A stretch of 64,000 nucleotides of DNA from positions 4,464,001-4,528,000 of the forward strand of contig JASSKH010000016.1 in assembly GCA_031763025.1 (NCBI GenBank). The letters run 5' to 3'. A program made the position numbers and the translations under genes. Under the pieces are notes generated by a model that had not been told where the DNA came from, searched no databases, and worked only from the letters and a program-made list of their open reading frames with translations. The DNA comes from Macrocystis pyrifera. Its lineage: Eukaryota > Sar > Phaeophyceae > Laminariales > Laminariaceae. Shown piece after piece: positions 48,936 to 60,913 of this stretch. Within the stretch, counting starts at the first letter, position 1; every line of letters starts with the position of its first letter.

Positions 48936-51496
48936 TCAATGGCTATTAGCCACCTTCGTGGCCATGGCGATCAACGCCGCCGCGACTCCCCCTACCGCTA
49001 TCGCCGCCCCGACCATAACCCCCTTGTCCTCCATTACCCCTTCCCCGATCAGCTGTCTCACCCCGACATGCCTCATCTCAGTAAGCGGCGGCAGCTTCCG
49101 AACCCGATCCGCCCTATGCTCGACCCGCACGTGCTCCGCACCAACCTCCGCCAACCTGGTATCATACGCCTCCGCCAGCGTCACCGAAAACGCCATCGGA
49201 GCGTTAAAAGTAAACACGGACAGCTTCGACAGTGGGCCGTAGCGAATCGTAAGTTGTCTGTCCTCGGGGCGCCTCAAGGCGGGGTTGGGCAGGGCGGCAT
49301 CATCTACCGCGTCTCCTAGAAGGAGGCGCGAGGCTGCCGCAGTGGCGACAGCCCCGCCCTTGCTGTGCCCGGTCAGCCACACCTTGCTGCCGGCGTTCAG
49401 CTGTTTCCAGATCATCGCGCGCAGAGTGTCCGTGCGTCCGTCTATTGCGTCGCCGAGACTATCCCAGATCTGTCGGGGGGGGGGGGGGTGGTAATGGAGG
49501 GGGGGCGGGGTCACGACGTTACATTAACCCCTTTCTGTGCTGAACTCCCGTTTTGGAGACAAATTACTTGGCATTAGAGTCAGACGAATGTTTCTGTGCA
49601 GCACTGCAGTGCTTGAAAGGGTTAAGGTATATAACACGGTTGGTTGTGACACTACCTGGTACTACTGCACAGTAGAACACGATGAGGCAGAGTGGGACGG
49701 ACCCGACTTCCGTGTCAAGTAGGTTATCACTGGTCATGATTGATAAACCCACATATGGAGGTTGTTATCATGAGCTATATTGCCTCGACCGGATTTCTTC
49801 TGCGAGAAGGGGCGAGTAGTTCCTTTTCAAAGGAACAGCAGCGATGCCTCCAAAACAAATAAAAGGGATACAGGGACACCTGTTTCAATGGCCAAGTCGC
49901 CGAGTTACGCGATTTCTTCTCCAGTGTTAACACCATGTTGGGACGTGGCCAAGCCCCTGTGTTAGGCCTCATGGCATACATACCAAGCGTTATCTGAGTG
50001 TTTTCAAGGTGCGGATTACTGCATACCTGGTACCTGGTGCCAGGTACTAATTTAATACATAAAATCAAAAGGCAACGCGAAAGGTTATTGCAGTAGTTTC
50101 CTTGGTCGTTTTTCTCCGTACATGTTTACAGGTTCAAGCTCGAGGCCCGAAAACATCAAATACCAGGTATCAAGGTGTCGCGCGGTACGGTATTTCAAGG
50201 GCGGAAATTGTTTTGGGTCTTGCCAAGGGGACGGTATGAGAAAAGGTTCCAGTTTGTTCACCAGTGGGTGGAAATGGGACGGGAAGGAACTGTGGGAAAC
50301 CATTTGGTTGACCGCATGGGATGGGCTGTAACTGCGTTGTCGCATCATACGGTACAGCAGTAGGTCTGGATGAAGTACAGCACAGAGCTGAGTACTGCCG
50401 TAGTACTCAAGTCCAAACCCTCTTTCCTTTGTTTTTTTTTCGTTTTTTTTTTTCGGAACAGAAACACGAGAACATCAGGAACGGTCCCTAAAAACTCAAA
50501 ACCAGCTGCTTAAAAACGATGAAGCTTTTGGGTGTATGCTTCGGTTACTCTGCACCCTCTCTTATTCTCTCTCCACCTCTCGCCATGGAAAAACACTACG
50601 AGCTACACGTGGGTGATGGTGTTGTGTTGTGAGGGAGGTTTCTATCGGAGAAATACAACAGCAGCTACAATCCCGTATGTATCATCGTAAGTTGGCCGCC
50701 CAATCGTGATTGCTCGTCTTCTACGCTTCCACAAACCCAAAGCTTGGACAGCTTCATTCCGACAATTCCGTCGTCAGGTAGTCGGTTGGGATTACGGGTA
50801 CGGTGAGGGTTGCGGTTTGGGTGACGGCTAGGAGCTGAGGGTTAGCGTTTAGCGTTCGGAGTCGAGTACCTGGTATATGCCAAACATGTTGTCGGAACTG
50901 GGCCAAGCCGACCCAAAGCTTACCGGCTTCGTATCGCGCGACTCAACAGGTAGACGCGAACACTCACGGCGGAAAATCATGTAAACGCACGGCAGTAGGT
51001 AGCAGCAGCAGCGGCAGCCTAGCCGAAACACAACCTGGACACAGCCGACGATACACACCATCAGCAGCAGCACCAGCAGCACCAGCAACAACAACGCCCA
51101 GGAAACGCGAACTTCACAGCAAGCCCTCACGTCTCACGTATCAGATTATACTCGTACCTCGTTGAGAGTCTCAGCCCAGACGCTGAAGACCTTCAAGTCC
51201 GTGCTCGCCGGCTCTCCATCACGAGGCAAAAACGTGCGCTTCCAGTACTTCTGGGGGTACTCCAACCACTCGTCGTTGCCGATGGTGCTCCGAAAGGCGA
51301 CTACCAGGACGTCTTCCCCGTCTACCATGAGCCTCGCCGCCGCGGCCTTGAAACCCTGGCCCGAGGGAGCGCGCCATGCTTGCTCAACCTTGAGGCCGTG
51401 GTTCGCTGCCCCGGACTCTAGGTCCTCCAAGGTCGCTTCTCTCACCGCATGGCAGAGGCCCCTGGAGATGAACTGTTTCGACTCCGGGCTGGCCAT
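48936..51496 (-). CDS. Class-3 (fungal-type) lipase, two exons
   Basis: Predicted serine hydrolase of the lipase_3 family acting on acylglycerols or related esters. Exon 1 (51,496-51,158) starts MASPESKQFISRGLCHAV and contains VLVVAFRSTIGNDEWLEY, the FRGT-like oxyanion region. Its donor is AACGAG|GTACGA, phase 0. Exon 2 (49,469-48,936) begins IWDSLGDAIDGR after GACAG, also phase 0, and carries the nucleophile motif VWLTGHSKGGAVATAAAS, Asp in RADRVRKLPP and His in MRHVGV, a complete Ser-Asp-His triad. A hydrophobic C-terminal stretch (VMVGAAIAVGGVAAALIAMA) could anchor it to a membrane. The spliced protein is 290 residues. The usual VHxGF segment before exon 2 is missing, so a small exon in the 1.7-kb intron may have been overlooked. 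No signal peptide is evident. Confidence 0.85.
49528..49624. mobile_element. Family E hairpin element in the lipase intron, divergent
   Basis: TAACCCCTTTCTGTGCTGAA, CCCGTTTTGGAGACAAATTA and a GCAGTGCTTGAAAGGGTTAA end match the family layout. Confidence 0.5.
50849..51130. other. Lipase intron sequence with CAG tracts
   Basis: CAG-rich (51,000-51,075). The minus-strand Leu/Val/Cys frame here is a translation of CAG repeats, not a credible exon. Confidence 0.5.
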
Positions 51497-51831
51497 CGTG
51501 CGCTGTGCTGGTGCTTTCGGGACGCTGGGAAGAGCTTATCGAAACAGAACAAATAAGGTGTAGCCCTCTCTCTACTGTTGTTGCTGCTGAACCAGGCGCC
51601 AGTAGTCTCGTACTGCTGCAGAGAGAGAGGAGTGTAGGTGTGGGCGGGGAAAAAGCGAGCCGAGAAAGCGAGAAACAGTCGATTCGGAGTTTCACGTGTG
51701 ATGCGAAGGCGGTATGCACATGGGGTATACAATGAGGCTGTTTTCCTCCAGAACGTGCAGCGGTGCCTGCTTTGCCGGGTGCTGCTTGGGTTGGTTCAGC
51801 CTAATCGCTCTCCATGCGCAGGGCTTGCACG

Positions 51832-52212
51832 ATGGCCATGTACTCCTGCGTGCTGCTTGCGCTGTCCACCGCACCCTCACTGGGCTCCGCGGTGGCTAGC
51901 TTCCGCGCTCTGCACAAGGTGCACGATAATGAGGGGAGGTTGCTCTCACGGGACGCCCGAGGCGACTCATGGTGGTGGGGGCGGAAAGGGGGACTGGCTC
52001 GAGAACTTGGATTGCTTCGTTGCAGAAGCAGCAGCAGCAGTGGCAACGGCGATCGTGGTGCTGGGTGTCCAGTGAAGCAGACGGCCAGTAGACAGGCGCC
52101 AAGCAACAATGGGGGAATGCCCGGAGACGGAAAGGAGAGAAGGGGCTTGGTGACTGCTCTGGGATTGATGAGGTGGGTGATGGGGAGACAGACTCAGATG
52201 GTGCAGCAGTAG
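51832..52212 (+). CDS. Weak candidate first exon, secreted or membrane protein
   Basis: MAMYSCVLLALSTAPSLGSA at 51,832 looks like a signal peptide and lies about 335 bp upstream of the lipase start on the opposite strand, as in a divergent pair. The frame stays open to 52,212 but becomes Gly/Arg/Ser-rich, and no family is recognised. A donor CACAAG|GTGCAC at about 51,920 could end a real exon there. The opposite strand is also open for 273 codons, which weakens the case. Confidence 0.2.
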   Translation: MAMYSCVLLALSTAPSLGSAVASFRALHKVHDNEGRLLSRDARGDSWWWGRKGGLARELGLLRCRSSSSSGNGDRGAGCPVKQTASRQAPSNNGGMPGDGKERRGLVTALGLMRWVMGRQTQMVQQ

Positions 52213-52710
52213 CAGCAGCAGAGCAGACGTGAGTACGTGTGGTGGGCGTTTGTCTGAGGAATGCTGAGCGTTTGCTGAGAGTAGCCGCAGGCGTCCCGCC
52301 TTGTTCACTTTGCTCCTCGTATTGCACAGCCGGTAGTACGCGGATGAACGATGCAAACCTGTTGTACTTTCGATTCTGTCTTCGAGAATGTGGCACATGC
52401 AGGTTGACATTCCGCGTTACTTTCGGATGTTCCTGTCTGACGAGCGAGGCTTGTTTGAATTTGAAGATGGGATCATACGAATGAGCCGAGCTGATGCACG
52501 ATCCGCCATCCACGATTCGTTTTGATTCCTGATCCTGACCCGGGATCAGTTGCAAAACAAACCTCCCCGGCCTCTGGGCACGCTTGAAGTATGAACACTT
52601 CCAAGCGTTGTCATTGCATGAGCTGAAAACGCATAATAGAAGGGACGAAATCGGAGCTCGCTGTACACGTGGAGGAATACGAGGAGGTTGTAATATCAAA
52701 ATCACTATTG

Positions 52711-52945
52711 GTCCCATCGCCCATCGGACGATCTACCGTACAGGTCATCTACATCAGTATTAATAGTAGATCCTATATCTTCCGTTATGATTTTAATTTG
52801 GTTTTTGTGGAAGATCCGTGTCATACAGATCCCACTCGAAAATATGATGCATCGATAGATCTTACAGATCATATAGATATCAGGGATCCAGCTGCCCCGA
52901 AAGATCTAGATAATGGAAAGGGGATCTATCTGATGTCAAATGGGT
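52711..52945 (+). mobile_element. Family D GATCT-rich MITE, divergent
   Basis: CCCATCGGACGATCTACCGT start; CATATAGATATCAGGGATCC and TGCCCCGAAAGATCTAGATA inside. The right end is eroded. Confidence 0.55.
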
Positions 52946-53095
52946 GGAAATAAGTATGCCAGCCACCGACGTGAAACCAACCGAAGAAAAGTTTTTCGGC
53001 GGCTTGTCCGAAATACAATACGTAGTGCCACCCGATACCGAATATTGCAATCAGCTCCCCGGATATGGTAGTCAACAGGATATGATGACAAAACG

Positions 53096-53165
53096 ATCCG
53101 TGATGTTTTGAAGACCTTCTGAACCCGACCCGCCGGTCGGGTCATGCTCCGTGCAGAGCCCTCGT
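53096..53165. repeat. Family F short copy
   Basis: GATCCGTGATGTTTTGAAGA, ACCCGACCCGCCGGTCGGGT and CATGCTCCGTGCAGAGCCCT. The last two blocks match 44,630-44,708. Confidence 0.6.
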
Positions 53166-53169
53166 AAGA

Positions 53170-54219
53170 TAATACGGTTTACGGGAGCAGCGAACAAGCC
53201 TCGCGACGCCGCTTCGCAGCAGCGTAGACGGTCACTGGAAGAGACGACGGCAAAAAATATAGCGCACGTGGTCCTTGAGTCCGTGTCTTCACGCGCACGC
53301 CCTTCATAGGGGACGCTTCTCCAGAGCTTGCGGCTCTTCAGAGGGGTTTTGGCTGAACTAGTCCTACAGACATGGAGGCGGTGTTGCGATATTACCGTCG
53401 CTGCATCGAACCTCCTTGGCCTCGGCCCGCCCGTGTCATGCATCCATGTCGATCTGTGAGCAGGAAAAGCAGAAAACAACAACAACGGCATAGCAGCAAT
53501 GGTAATTAAATAAGAAATGAAGGCAGAAAAGTTGGCCAGACACACGTCAACACAGCAAGATTTTCGTAAATAGCGAGTTTTGTCAAACATGCAGGCGTTG
53601 TGGTTCCCGACTGAAAGCCATCTCAATCTGCGAGCAGAAACACAACAGCAAAAAGAGCGATGGCGATCTCTCTAAAAAACGGAAGTAATTAGTACAGTAG
53701 AAGATTATTTGTTTTTTTAATTCGGGGAGACGAAATACAAATGGGTGCGATGGCCAATTCCCGAATGTCTTTTTTTAGTACCTATCTGTTTGAAAAAAAC
53801 GTAAGCACGGTACACCTGGTTACTTGACGCGAGAAACACGGAAGCAGGTACGTACACAATACACACATAGACAAAGACACCCCGACTGGCCTAAAACACC
53901 CTTGCCTTCATGCCATTCACTCATCGAAACCTGCTTGTCCATATACTGTGGGCCGGCTCGAGGAGTTACTGGCCGACTTCCCTCCCCCCCTCCCGCCTCC
54001 CGCTCCCCTTCTCCAAACCTGCTTGTTTTAATTTCGCGTGTCACTCAAGGAGGTCATATACAAGCTGACTACCCCCCCCCCTCGCCCTCCCCTCCTCTCC
54101 CCTCCCCTCCCCCCCTACCTCTCCCTCCTCATGGAAACCCCCTCCCTCTTCCCCCCTCCTCTCCTCCCCCCCCCTCCCTCCTCATGGAAACCCATTTTGT
54201 CACCTCCCTCTCTCACCAG
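53170..54219. other. Non-coding interval
   Basis: No confident exon. 54,060-54,190 is CCCCTCC-rich with a duplicated CTCCTCATGGAAACCC block and leads into the splice acceptor at 54,219. Confidence 0.4.
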
Positions 54220-54481
54220 GGGTGGCGCAGGTGGAGGTTATAACTACGACGACGACTACTACGGTGGGCCAGGGGGTGGGGGGGGGGAAGAAGACCCTTA
54301 CTATGAAGACGCCGCCGCTGGGGGGTGGGGGGACGAGGGAGGAGGCGGAGGTGGCGGGAGGGGTAGAGATAGGGGGCGGTACGATCGCTACGATGAGGAC
54401 CGGGGCGCGCCGTCGAGGCGGGGGGGGGAAGGGGGCGAGCTTGGCGGGATTCGACCTGACCGGTACCATCACCAACGGTAA
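54220..54481 (+). CDS. Orphan terminal exon, Gly/Asp/Tyr-rich tail
   Basis: After a pyrimidine-rich run and the acceptor CTCTCACCAG, the frame reads GAGGGYNYDDDYYGGPGGGG, EEDPYYEDAAAGGWGDE, RGRDRGRYDRYDEDRGAPSR and stops at TAA 54,479-54,481. Its composition and YDxYDxDR pattern resemble the GOT1 tail 7 kb downstream (YDYDQGYGGYEDEEW, WGYDDYDQDRR). The upstream exons of its gene were not recognised. It may be the end of an otherwise unseen gene, or a duplicated GOT1 last exon. Confidence 0.45.
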
Positions 54482-54705
54482 CAAAAGTGAGCTTCACCAA
54501 CGGTATCAAAAGTGAGCCAAACCAACGGTAACAAAAACCAACGGTAACGCAAGAGAGCTTTACCAACGGTCGTCACAAACCAACGGTACCGAAAATGAGC
54601 TTCACCGGCAAAACATCAACGGTAGCAAAAGTGAGCTTTACCAACGGTCGCAAACTAACGATACCAAAAGTGAGCTTCACCAACGGTACAAAAAGTGAGC
54701 TCAAT
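54464..54705 (+). repeat. ACCAACGGTANCAAAAGTGAGCT array
   Basis: About nine units of ACCAACGGTA.CAAAA and GTGAGCTT(C/T)(A/T)CC, overlapping the orphan exon's stop. Confidence 0.85.
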
Positions 54706-55499
54706 GCTATGTATGTGCTGGAAAATATCTCAGGAAACATGTCATACCCGGGAAAACGTGCGTCGGTCAAAGGGTATAGGGCCGAGTGTTGCGTACTAAA
54801 ATCTATGGTATTGATAGTAATTTGGCGTCCGTCAAGGCAAATTAAGGCAAATTTGCTACCACTCGGTCCGGAAATATAAGGATACTTTGTGTATTAATAT
54901 TGAATTATAATGTTCCTTGTGTTCATGGCCAAGGGTTGCAGGTGCTGTGTCCGTCGGAGACATCTTTGTGTGTAGGCGACCGGGCGGCTTTTCGGCCCTC
55001 TGCGCGCACTGCTGCTGTCGCGTCTGTTCTGTAGGCATCGGGACGGCAACCGCTCTTGCAGCGAGCGCCGTCATTGGTGCTCGTTCGTGTCTGAGCTAGC
55101 GCACGAAACAAGGCAAATCTGGAGCGTTTTATTGTATGCATCTTTGTCCCTACGTATGAGGACCGTTTGCATTGAATACTATTAATACCAGGTATTATAC
55201 AAGCGGTCCTCAATTTTAGTGAAATACTGGTAGCATCTACCACTATGTTCCTCAATATAATTACCGTTTCAATACTAATATTCAATCTAAACGGTCTCTA
55301 TATTTAGGGATATACTAGTAGCATGTAGCATATAGCATGTAGTTAGCGGTGCAAGTAAATGCAAAAAGGACACCTGCTTCAGCTGTAAGGTAGAGAAAAT
55401 CGTCGGAACTCATTTTCTGAAAGCTGCGTACGATGTTTGTCGTGTAGACGCGATTCGAGGTGCGTTCTTCTGGAGGTGCAGTAATCGCGGACCCGTTTT

Positions 55500-55745
55500 T
55501 GGTCGAGGAGGTATTGGTGGTGGTAGTGGCTGTTGCTGTCGTTGTTGCTGTTGTTGGTGGTGGTGGCGGCGGTTGTTGTTGTTGTTGTCGTTGTTGTCGT
55601 TGTTGTTGTTGGTGGTGGTGGTAGTAGTGGTAGTGGTGGTGGTGTTGACGGTGTTGGTGTTGGTGTTGGTGTTGGTGTTGGTGGTGATGGTGGGAGTAGT
55701 AGTGGTGGTGGTGGGGGTGGTGGTGACGGTGTTGGTGTTGACACC
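55500..55745 (+). repeat. GTT/GGT microsatellite
   Basis: A long imperfect (GGT)n(GTT)n tract. His/Thr/Gln runs on the minus strand and Val/Gly runs on the plus strand are artefacts. Confidence 0.9.
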
Positions 55746-56196
55746 AGTGATGGTGCAAACCCCCGACAAGTGAGTCAGGCGGGAGAGGGAGAGCCCGCTC
55801 GCTAAGCTGTTCTCCCGCAGCTGTCCATAACTGTTTTTTAGATTGTCTCACAGCAAAGGAGACTTTGTCTTGCTTCGTCGAGAAGTACGAGTAGGGTGCT
55901 TTTCTGCTGCAATCAGGAGGGATTTATTTCCAAGTCGTACTTTGCTGTAAAAACCCTCACTTTTATGTTTTTTTTGTCCCCCCGTGTCGGCCACGAACGG
56001 ACCGTTCAAGACCGCACTCTCATTTCTTGGAGACAAACTATTAATAATAATATTAGGAAACATACTCAGATGTAGGTTTCTAGACAGTGCAGCACTAAAG
56101 AGGCTACTATAGCGCTCGCGCTCGTGCTTCGCTCTACTTAATAGTGCGCGTATGCGTAGTTGGTAGAAGAAGAATACAGCGAGATCGACTTTTTTA

Positions 56197-56282
56197 GGAA
56201 TGCAGTCCCGTTTTGGGGACAAACCAGTCAAATTATGAGTACTTTGTCCCGAAAATGGGACTGCAGTCCTTAAAAGGGTTAA
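56197..56282. mobile_element. Family E hairpin element, best copy
   Basis: TGCAGTCCCGTTTTGGGGAC pairs with GTCCCGAAAATGGGACTGCA around AAACCAGTCAAATTATGAGT; flanked by TTAGGA and TTAAAAGGGTTAA. Confidence 0.8.
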
Positions 56283-56321
56283 CTCTGTCCCTCTGCACCT
56301 TCGTTTTGGGGCCGAAAATTC

Positions 56322-56574
56322 TTCACACGTCGAACAGATCATCATCTACTCTTAGATCATTCAGATCCTGGCCAGCCGTTTGAGTTGTTGCGCAGGATCT
56401 GTGTAGTACGGATAGATCCAACCCAGGGAACCTGTCCCAGATCGTGCAGGATGTAGCTCCCACCCGGCAACATGAGCTACGCGTGGTAGATCACACAGAA
56501 CAGGAATATATCTATCTGCCGTAAAATATCTAGGTCACGGAATTGAGGAACTGGTGATCTGTCAGAGCTGTGAA
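56322..56574 (+). mobile_element. Family D GATCT-rich MITE
   Basis: Starts TTCACACGTCGAACAGATCA and ends TGATCTGTCAGAGCTGTGAA; 16 of 20 terminal bases pair. Internal GCTCCCACCCGGCAACATGA. 253 bp. Confidence 0.85.
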
Positions 56575-57196
56575 GTGCTTGGAATTTTGCTGGCTCGTGT
56601 TTCGCCTACTATTAATGTTACTGGTTAAAGGGCTACCCCATTCACTGCTGTAAAAATACCCACACTATGATTTCCAAGTAGTGATAGCTGGTCCCCCAAC
56701 CCTTTTCTTTTTATTAAATGGTGGGAATACTACAAAAAAAACAAGCTTCGCCACCACAACAATGGTCCCAAGCGTAATGATTTCCAAGGTAAATCGCCTC
56801 CAAACCGTGGGTACGTATGTGGGTACCCAGATGGAATTGACGCGTGCTTGCCTTGTAGGGGCAGCGCCTAACTGTTTTGGGGCGCCTCCCTTGGGGAGCC
56901 CTATACTATTAGCATGTCACCCAAGAACTGTTTCTGAGATGAGATAAGATAAAAGTGCAACCCGATGAACTATCCCAAAACCTACCAGGTATTATTGCTA
57001 TTAATGGTTGTATCACGACTACTGTTGTAAAAATACTGCTGGAATTCTGACGATATTGGGCTAAGGAGCCCGAACGGCCAGTTTTTCTTTGTGCGGAAGG
57101 TGCTCGTGTTCCCCTACCGCACACTGTCAGTCGTCCATCGACTGGTAAATAATACCACTCTGTCCCGAAATATAAGCATCCTACTGGATAAACCCT

Positions 57197-57285
57197 TTTA
57201 AGAGTGCAGTTCCGCTTTGGGGATAAACCGGTCAAATTCCAAGTAGTTTGTCCCCAAATTGGGAGTGCAGTTCTAAAGGGGTTAA
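57197..57285. mobile_element. Family E hairpin element
   Basis: GTGCAGTTCCGCTTTGGGGA, TCAAATTCCAAGTAGTTTGT, CCCCAAATTGGGAGTGCAGT, then AAGGGGTTAAC. It lies about 145 bp before the GOT1 exon. Confidence 0.75.
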
Positions 57286-57430
57286 CAGTTAATATATACA
57301 AGTGGTCCTCATATTTCGGGACGTGGTGGTGTGCGGCGGGTAGGTCTCCTCTCTCGTCTGACTCTGTCCCTCTCGTCCGTCCGTCGTCATCCGTCGGCTA
57401 CGTCTGTCGGTTCTTGCTCCCTGCCTGCAG

Positions 57431-59133
57431 AGTACGGGGTGTACGCGCTTGCGGGGTCCGTTCTTCTGACCATGATGGGAGTGTCCTTGATGTTCGAGAA
57501 GAACCTCATCCGCCTGGGCAACGTGAGACGCCTGCTATTATTGTAGGGGTACATACAGACAGTGCGTAGCACTTTTTGCCTTGCAAGGCAAATGTTTGTG
57601 ACTGAAGGCGCTCCTTAAGGGCACAGAGGCACTACCCAAGAAGGCATGCCTTATCCCGTTTGTATGCGCACAATAGTTTTCGTTTTTGCACCTAGGCCCG
57701 TGGGGATCGGTCATCGGGTTAAGCCCACGTATTTTTTAAAAAAAAATGGTCGAAGGTTTTGACCCTGTTCGAAATGCAGTCCCGTTTTTGGGACAAATCA
57801 CGCTAATTTCAAGTACTTTGTCCCCAAAACGAACGTGCAGTCCTAAAAGGGGTAGTAATGATAAGAGGGCGGTATGTACGCAGTGCGTACCCTGGCATGT
57901 ATTTGTTGGCAGTTGCAGCCTTTTTGAGCCTTGCCTTTTGTTGTCGTGATTCGCTTCTGGTTTGTGTCCAAAGCGAAGCAGCTCCACGCCGCGGCCGCCT
58001 GTACAGAGTAACACCAGGTATGTACGAGTAGTTTATTGACATTTTCGTGCAGTAGTACTTTCTGCCTGTAGTATAATATCTCAAGGTTATCCGTCTTTTG
58101 GTATGTGTCGTGATCGATCTTTTGCACAAGCCCCCCCCCCTCCCTTGGCACCCATAAGCAACAAAAGTTCGCCTCACAGGCGGTTCTTTGTAGGATGCAG
58201 CTCACCCTTCATGCGACTCGCCCTACACCTCACGTTTTCGCTTCGTGCTTGGTGCAAGCAAATGTCTGCCTGGTCGGTGAAAACCCGACGTGCTCTGTCC
58301 CGGCATTGTAGGGATGATATGGTCTATGGACATACGACTACGGCCATGCATAGTATCGAGTACTTCCCCCTACCCCCATGCACTAATCAGTGACCAGGGA
58401 TGCTGTTACGGCTAAAATAGGCGTAAACGGCGCCCACGAACGGGAACCGCAAACCTTGAAAGGCGTTAATACAGGGGATGGAACACTATCACCCCCTTCA
58501 GGCAAAAAGTACAGTAGGGGTTTCCAGTGTATATGAAGGTGTTTCTCGCCAGGGAGCTCTTGTCGATATTCCGCGAACCGGCAGTAGTTTTGCGAACGGC
58601 GCGTGGGTTTTGGGTTTACGATTGCGATTACGCGCGTGTACTTGCAGCGCGTTCACGTGCACCCCTGCTAATGACCGTGCTTTGGGCCGCCCGTTGCTGC
58701 CGTTTCGTTTTTCGTCTTGTCGTGTTGTCTTGTTTCGTTTTCCTGTTCTTTCTTTTCTTTGGATTCCCTGCCGCAAAAGCTTGGCTTCGTTGCGGGAATG
58801 GCGCTCTTCATCGGACCCAGCAACGTCGTCCGATACTTCTCTCAGGTACTACTTACTGTATTGCTGTGCTGTCCGTACGTAGCGGTCTGCTGCTGCTGTT
58901 GTCGTCGGTGGTGGTGGCGGTGCTGTCGTGGTTTCGATGGTGGTGTTGGCGTGTAGTTGTTGGTTTTTGTCGTTAGTGTTGGTGCAGTTTTTTTTCGCTG
59001 TGATTGTTGCGGTTGTTGGTAGCGTTGGTGTTGTTGGTCTGCTGTTGTTGTTGTTTCTGTTGCTGTTGCTGTCGTTGTTGACGTTGTTGTTGGTGTTGGG
59101 TGTTGTTGGTGTTGTTGTTGTTGGTGGTGGTGG

Positions 59134-59164
<31 letters not shown>

Positions 59165-60876
59165 GGTGGGAAGTTTTTATCGGGCGGGGAGGGGTCGAGG
59201 GACGCAACACACTCCAGCCGAGAAGACAATATCCCCTCAAAAAAGCGGAAAGTCGTTCGCTCCAGCCAATCACGTTACAGTAGTCTTAACGGAAACAGCT
59301 CGATCGGTCCGTCGATCGCAAAGCTTACCTTTAGGTCAGCTAGTGTGGTCGGTCGATCGTGACCTAGCGTTACCTCGCTTAGAGCCGGTCGTGCGCGCGG
59401 CGGGCCTCGGAGGCAAGGGGGGTGGAGGAGATGGTGGAGGGGGTGGGGAGAGAGAGAGAGAGACAGGGGAGGGGGCGGGAGGGTGGGGCGGGGGCCGGGG
59501 GGGGGGGGGGCGAAGGGGGATGGGCGGGGGGGGGGGGGAGGATATAGGGCGGGGGGGCGGGGGAGGAGGTGGGGGGGGGGCTGGTGGTGACAAGCGCTTG
59601 GCCAACCTGTGTTTTCGGCCGGCTCAGCTCCGATCCCACACGCCTCCTGGCAACTGACTTTTGCTGTATTGATTTCTGTGTATTTGTTTATGCGTGCTTT
59701 TTACTTGTGATCTGCTCTTCGTTTTGGATGTTTTTGCTGCTGTGCGTACGTTCTACTTGTGTTAGCTGCCCTTTGGGTAGATGATTTATGTTTTTGGTTT
59801 TTGGTTTTTCTAATGCGTGCGTTTTTACCTGGTTTGAGGCATGTCGCCCCTATTAATTATGCTACGTACCGGTAGGCCGACACCTCGCGCCCTCTCTCCC
59901 GCTCTCTCACAGCCCCTTGTACCTTTTAAAGGCACGACGACTCTCTGATTGATTGATGGCTTGATTGATTGATTGATTGATTGGCCCTTTCTGCCCTCCC
60001 CCGGCGCGCCTTTGGTCTCTCCTCGGCAGAGCTCGAAGCTGAGGGGATCGATAATTTTTGCGATCGGATTCTTCTTTGTGTTCACAGGCCACCCTATCAT
60101 CGGTCTCGCCATTGAGGTGTTCGGTTTCCTCAACCTCTTCGGGTGAGTGACGGTGAAGCAGTGCGCACGTCGGACATATCACCTAAGATCATCTAGATCA
60201 TCTACAGATAGGTCATCTACAGATAGATCATCTAGATCTACATCATAGCCTGCCGTTATGATGTGTGTTGTGCTTGATCTGTATACTGAAGTACGGGTCC
60301 AAAGAAGGAAATATGTCCTAGACCATGCAGATTATACGGCTCCCACCCGGCAACATGAGCTGGATCATACAGATCATACAGACCAGGGATCTATCTATCT
60401 ATCTATCTGCCCTGAATGATCTACTGTAGATCGTGGAGTGTGAATCGATTATCTGGCCGAGATGTGAAAGAGGTTGACTTCCGGGTGTATTATTTCCCAG
60501 GGATTTCTGTAACCCCACGGTACGGCTTCCCTTCGTGCCATCGTCGGGAGCACTTTTCTTTCACGGGTTGCGTAACATGTGTGGTCTCTCCCCTCTCGCT
60601 TGCCCACCCGGTACCCTGCCACACGGTGCCCAGGAACATGTTGCCGATGCTGTGGGCCATGGCGAGCAACATGCCTTTCGTCAAAGACATAATCGGAAGG
60701 TGAGAACTGCGCCTCGTGCGCCCGCCTCTCTCCGGCCGCTTGGCTGGAAGGAAGGAAGGAGGGGGAGGAAGGAAGGGGGAAGAAGGAAATGAGGAAATTA
60801 ATAATCTCTAAAAATCATGCCCCGTTCTGTCTTGTCATATACGGCACTTCTGCCCACCCCCCCCCCCCGCCCCCCC

Positions 60877-60913
<37 letters not shown>

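Noticed and set aside
51896..52717. 273-codon minus-strand frame
   Set aside because: No domain, low-complexity Ser/Pro/Cys runs from CAG tracts, and it overlaps a Family D MITE. Kept only as background to the weak plus-strand candidate.
55315..55851. His/Thr/Gln-rich 178-codon frame and its Val/Gly counterpart
   Set aside because: Direct translations of the GTT/GGT microsatellite.
58842..59657. Poly-His/Pro/Thr and poly-Gly frames
   Set aside because: Translations of intronic GTT/GGT and G-rich tracts inside GOT1.
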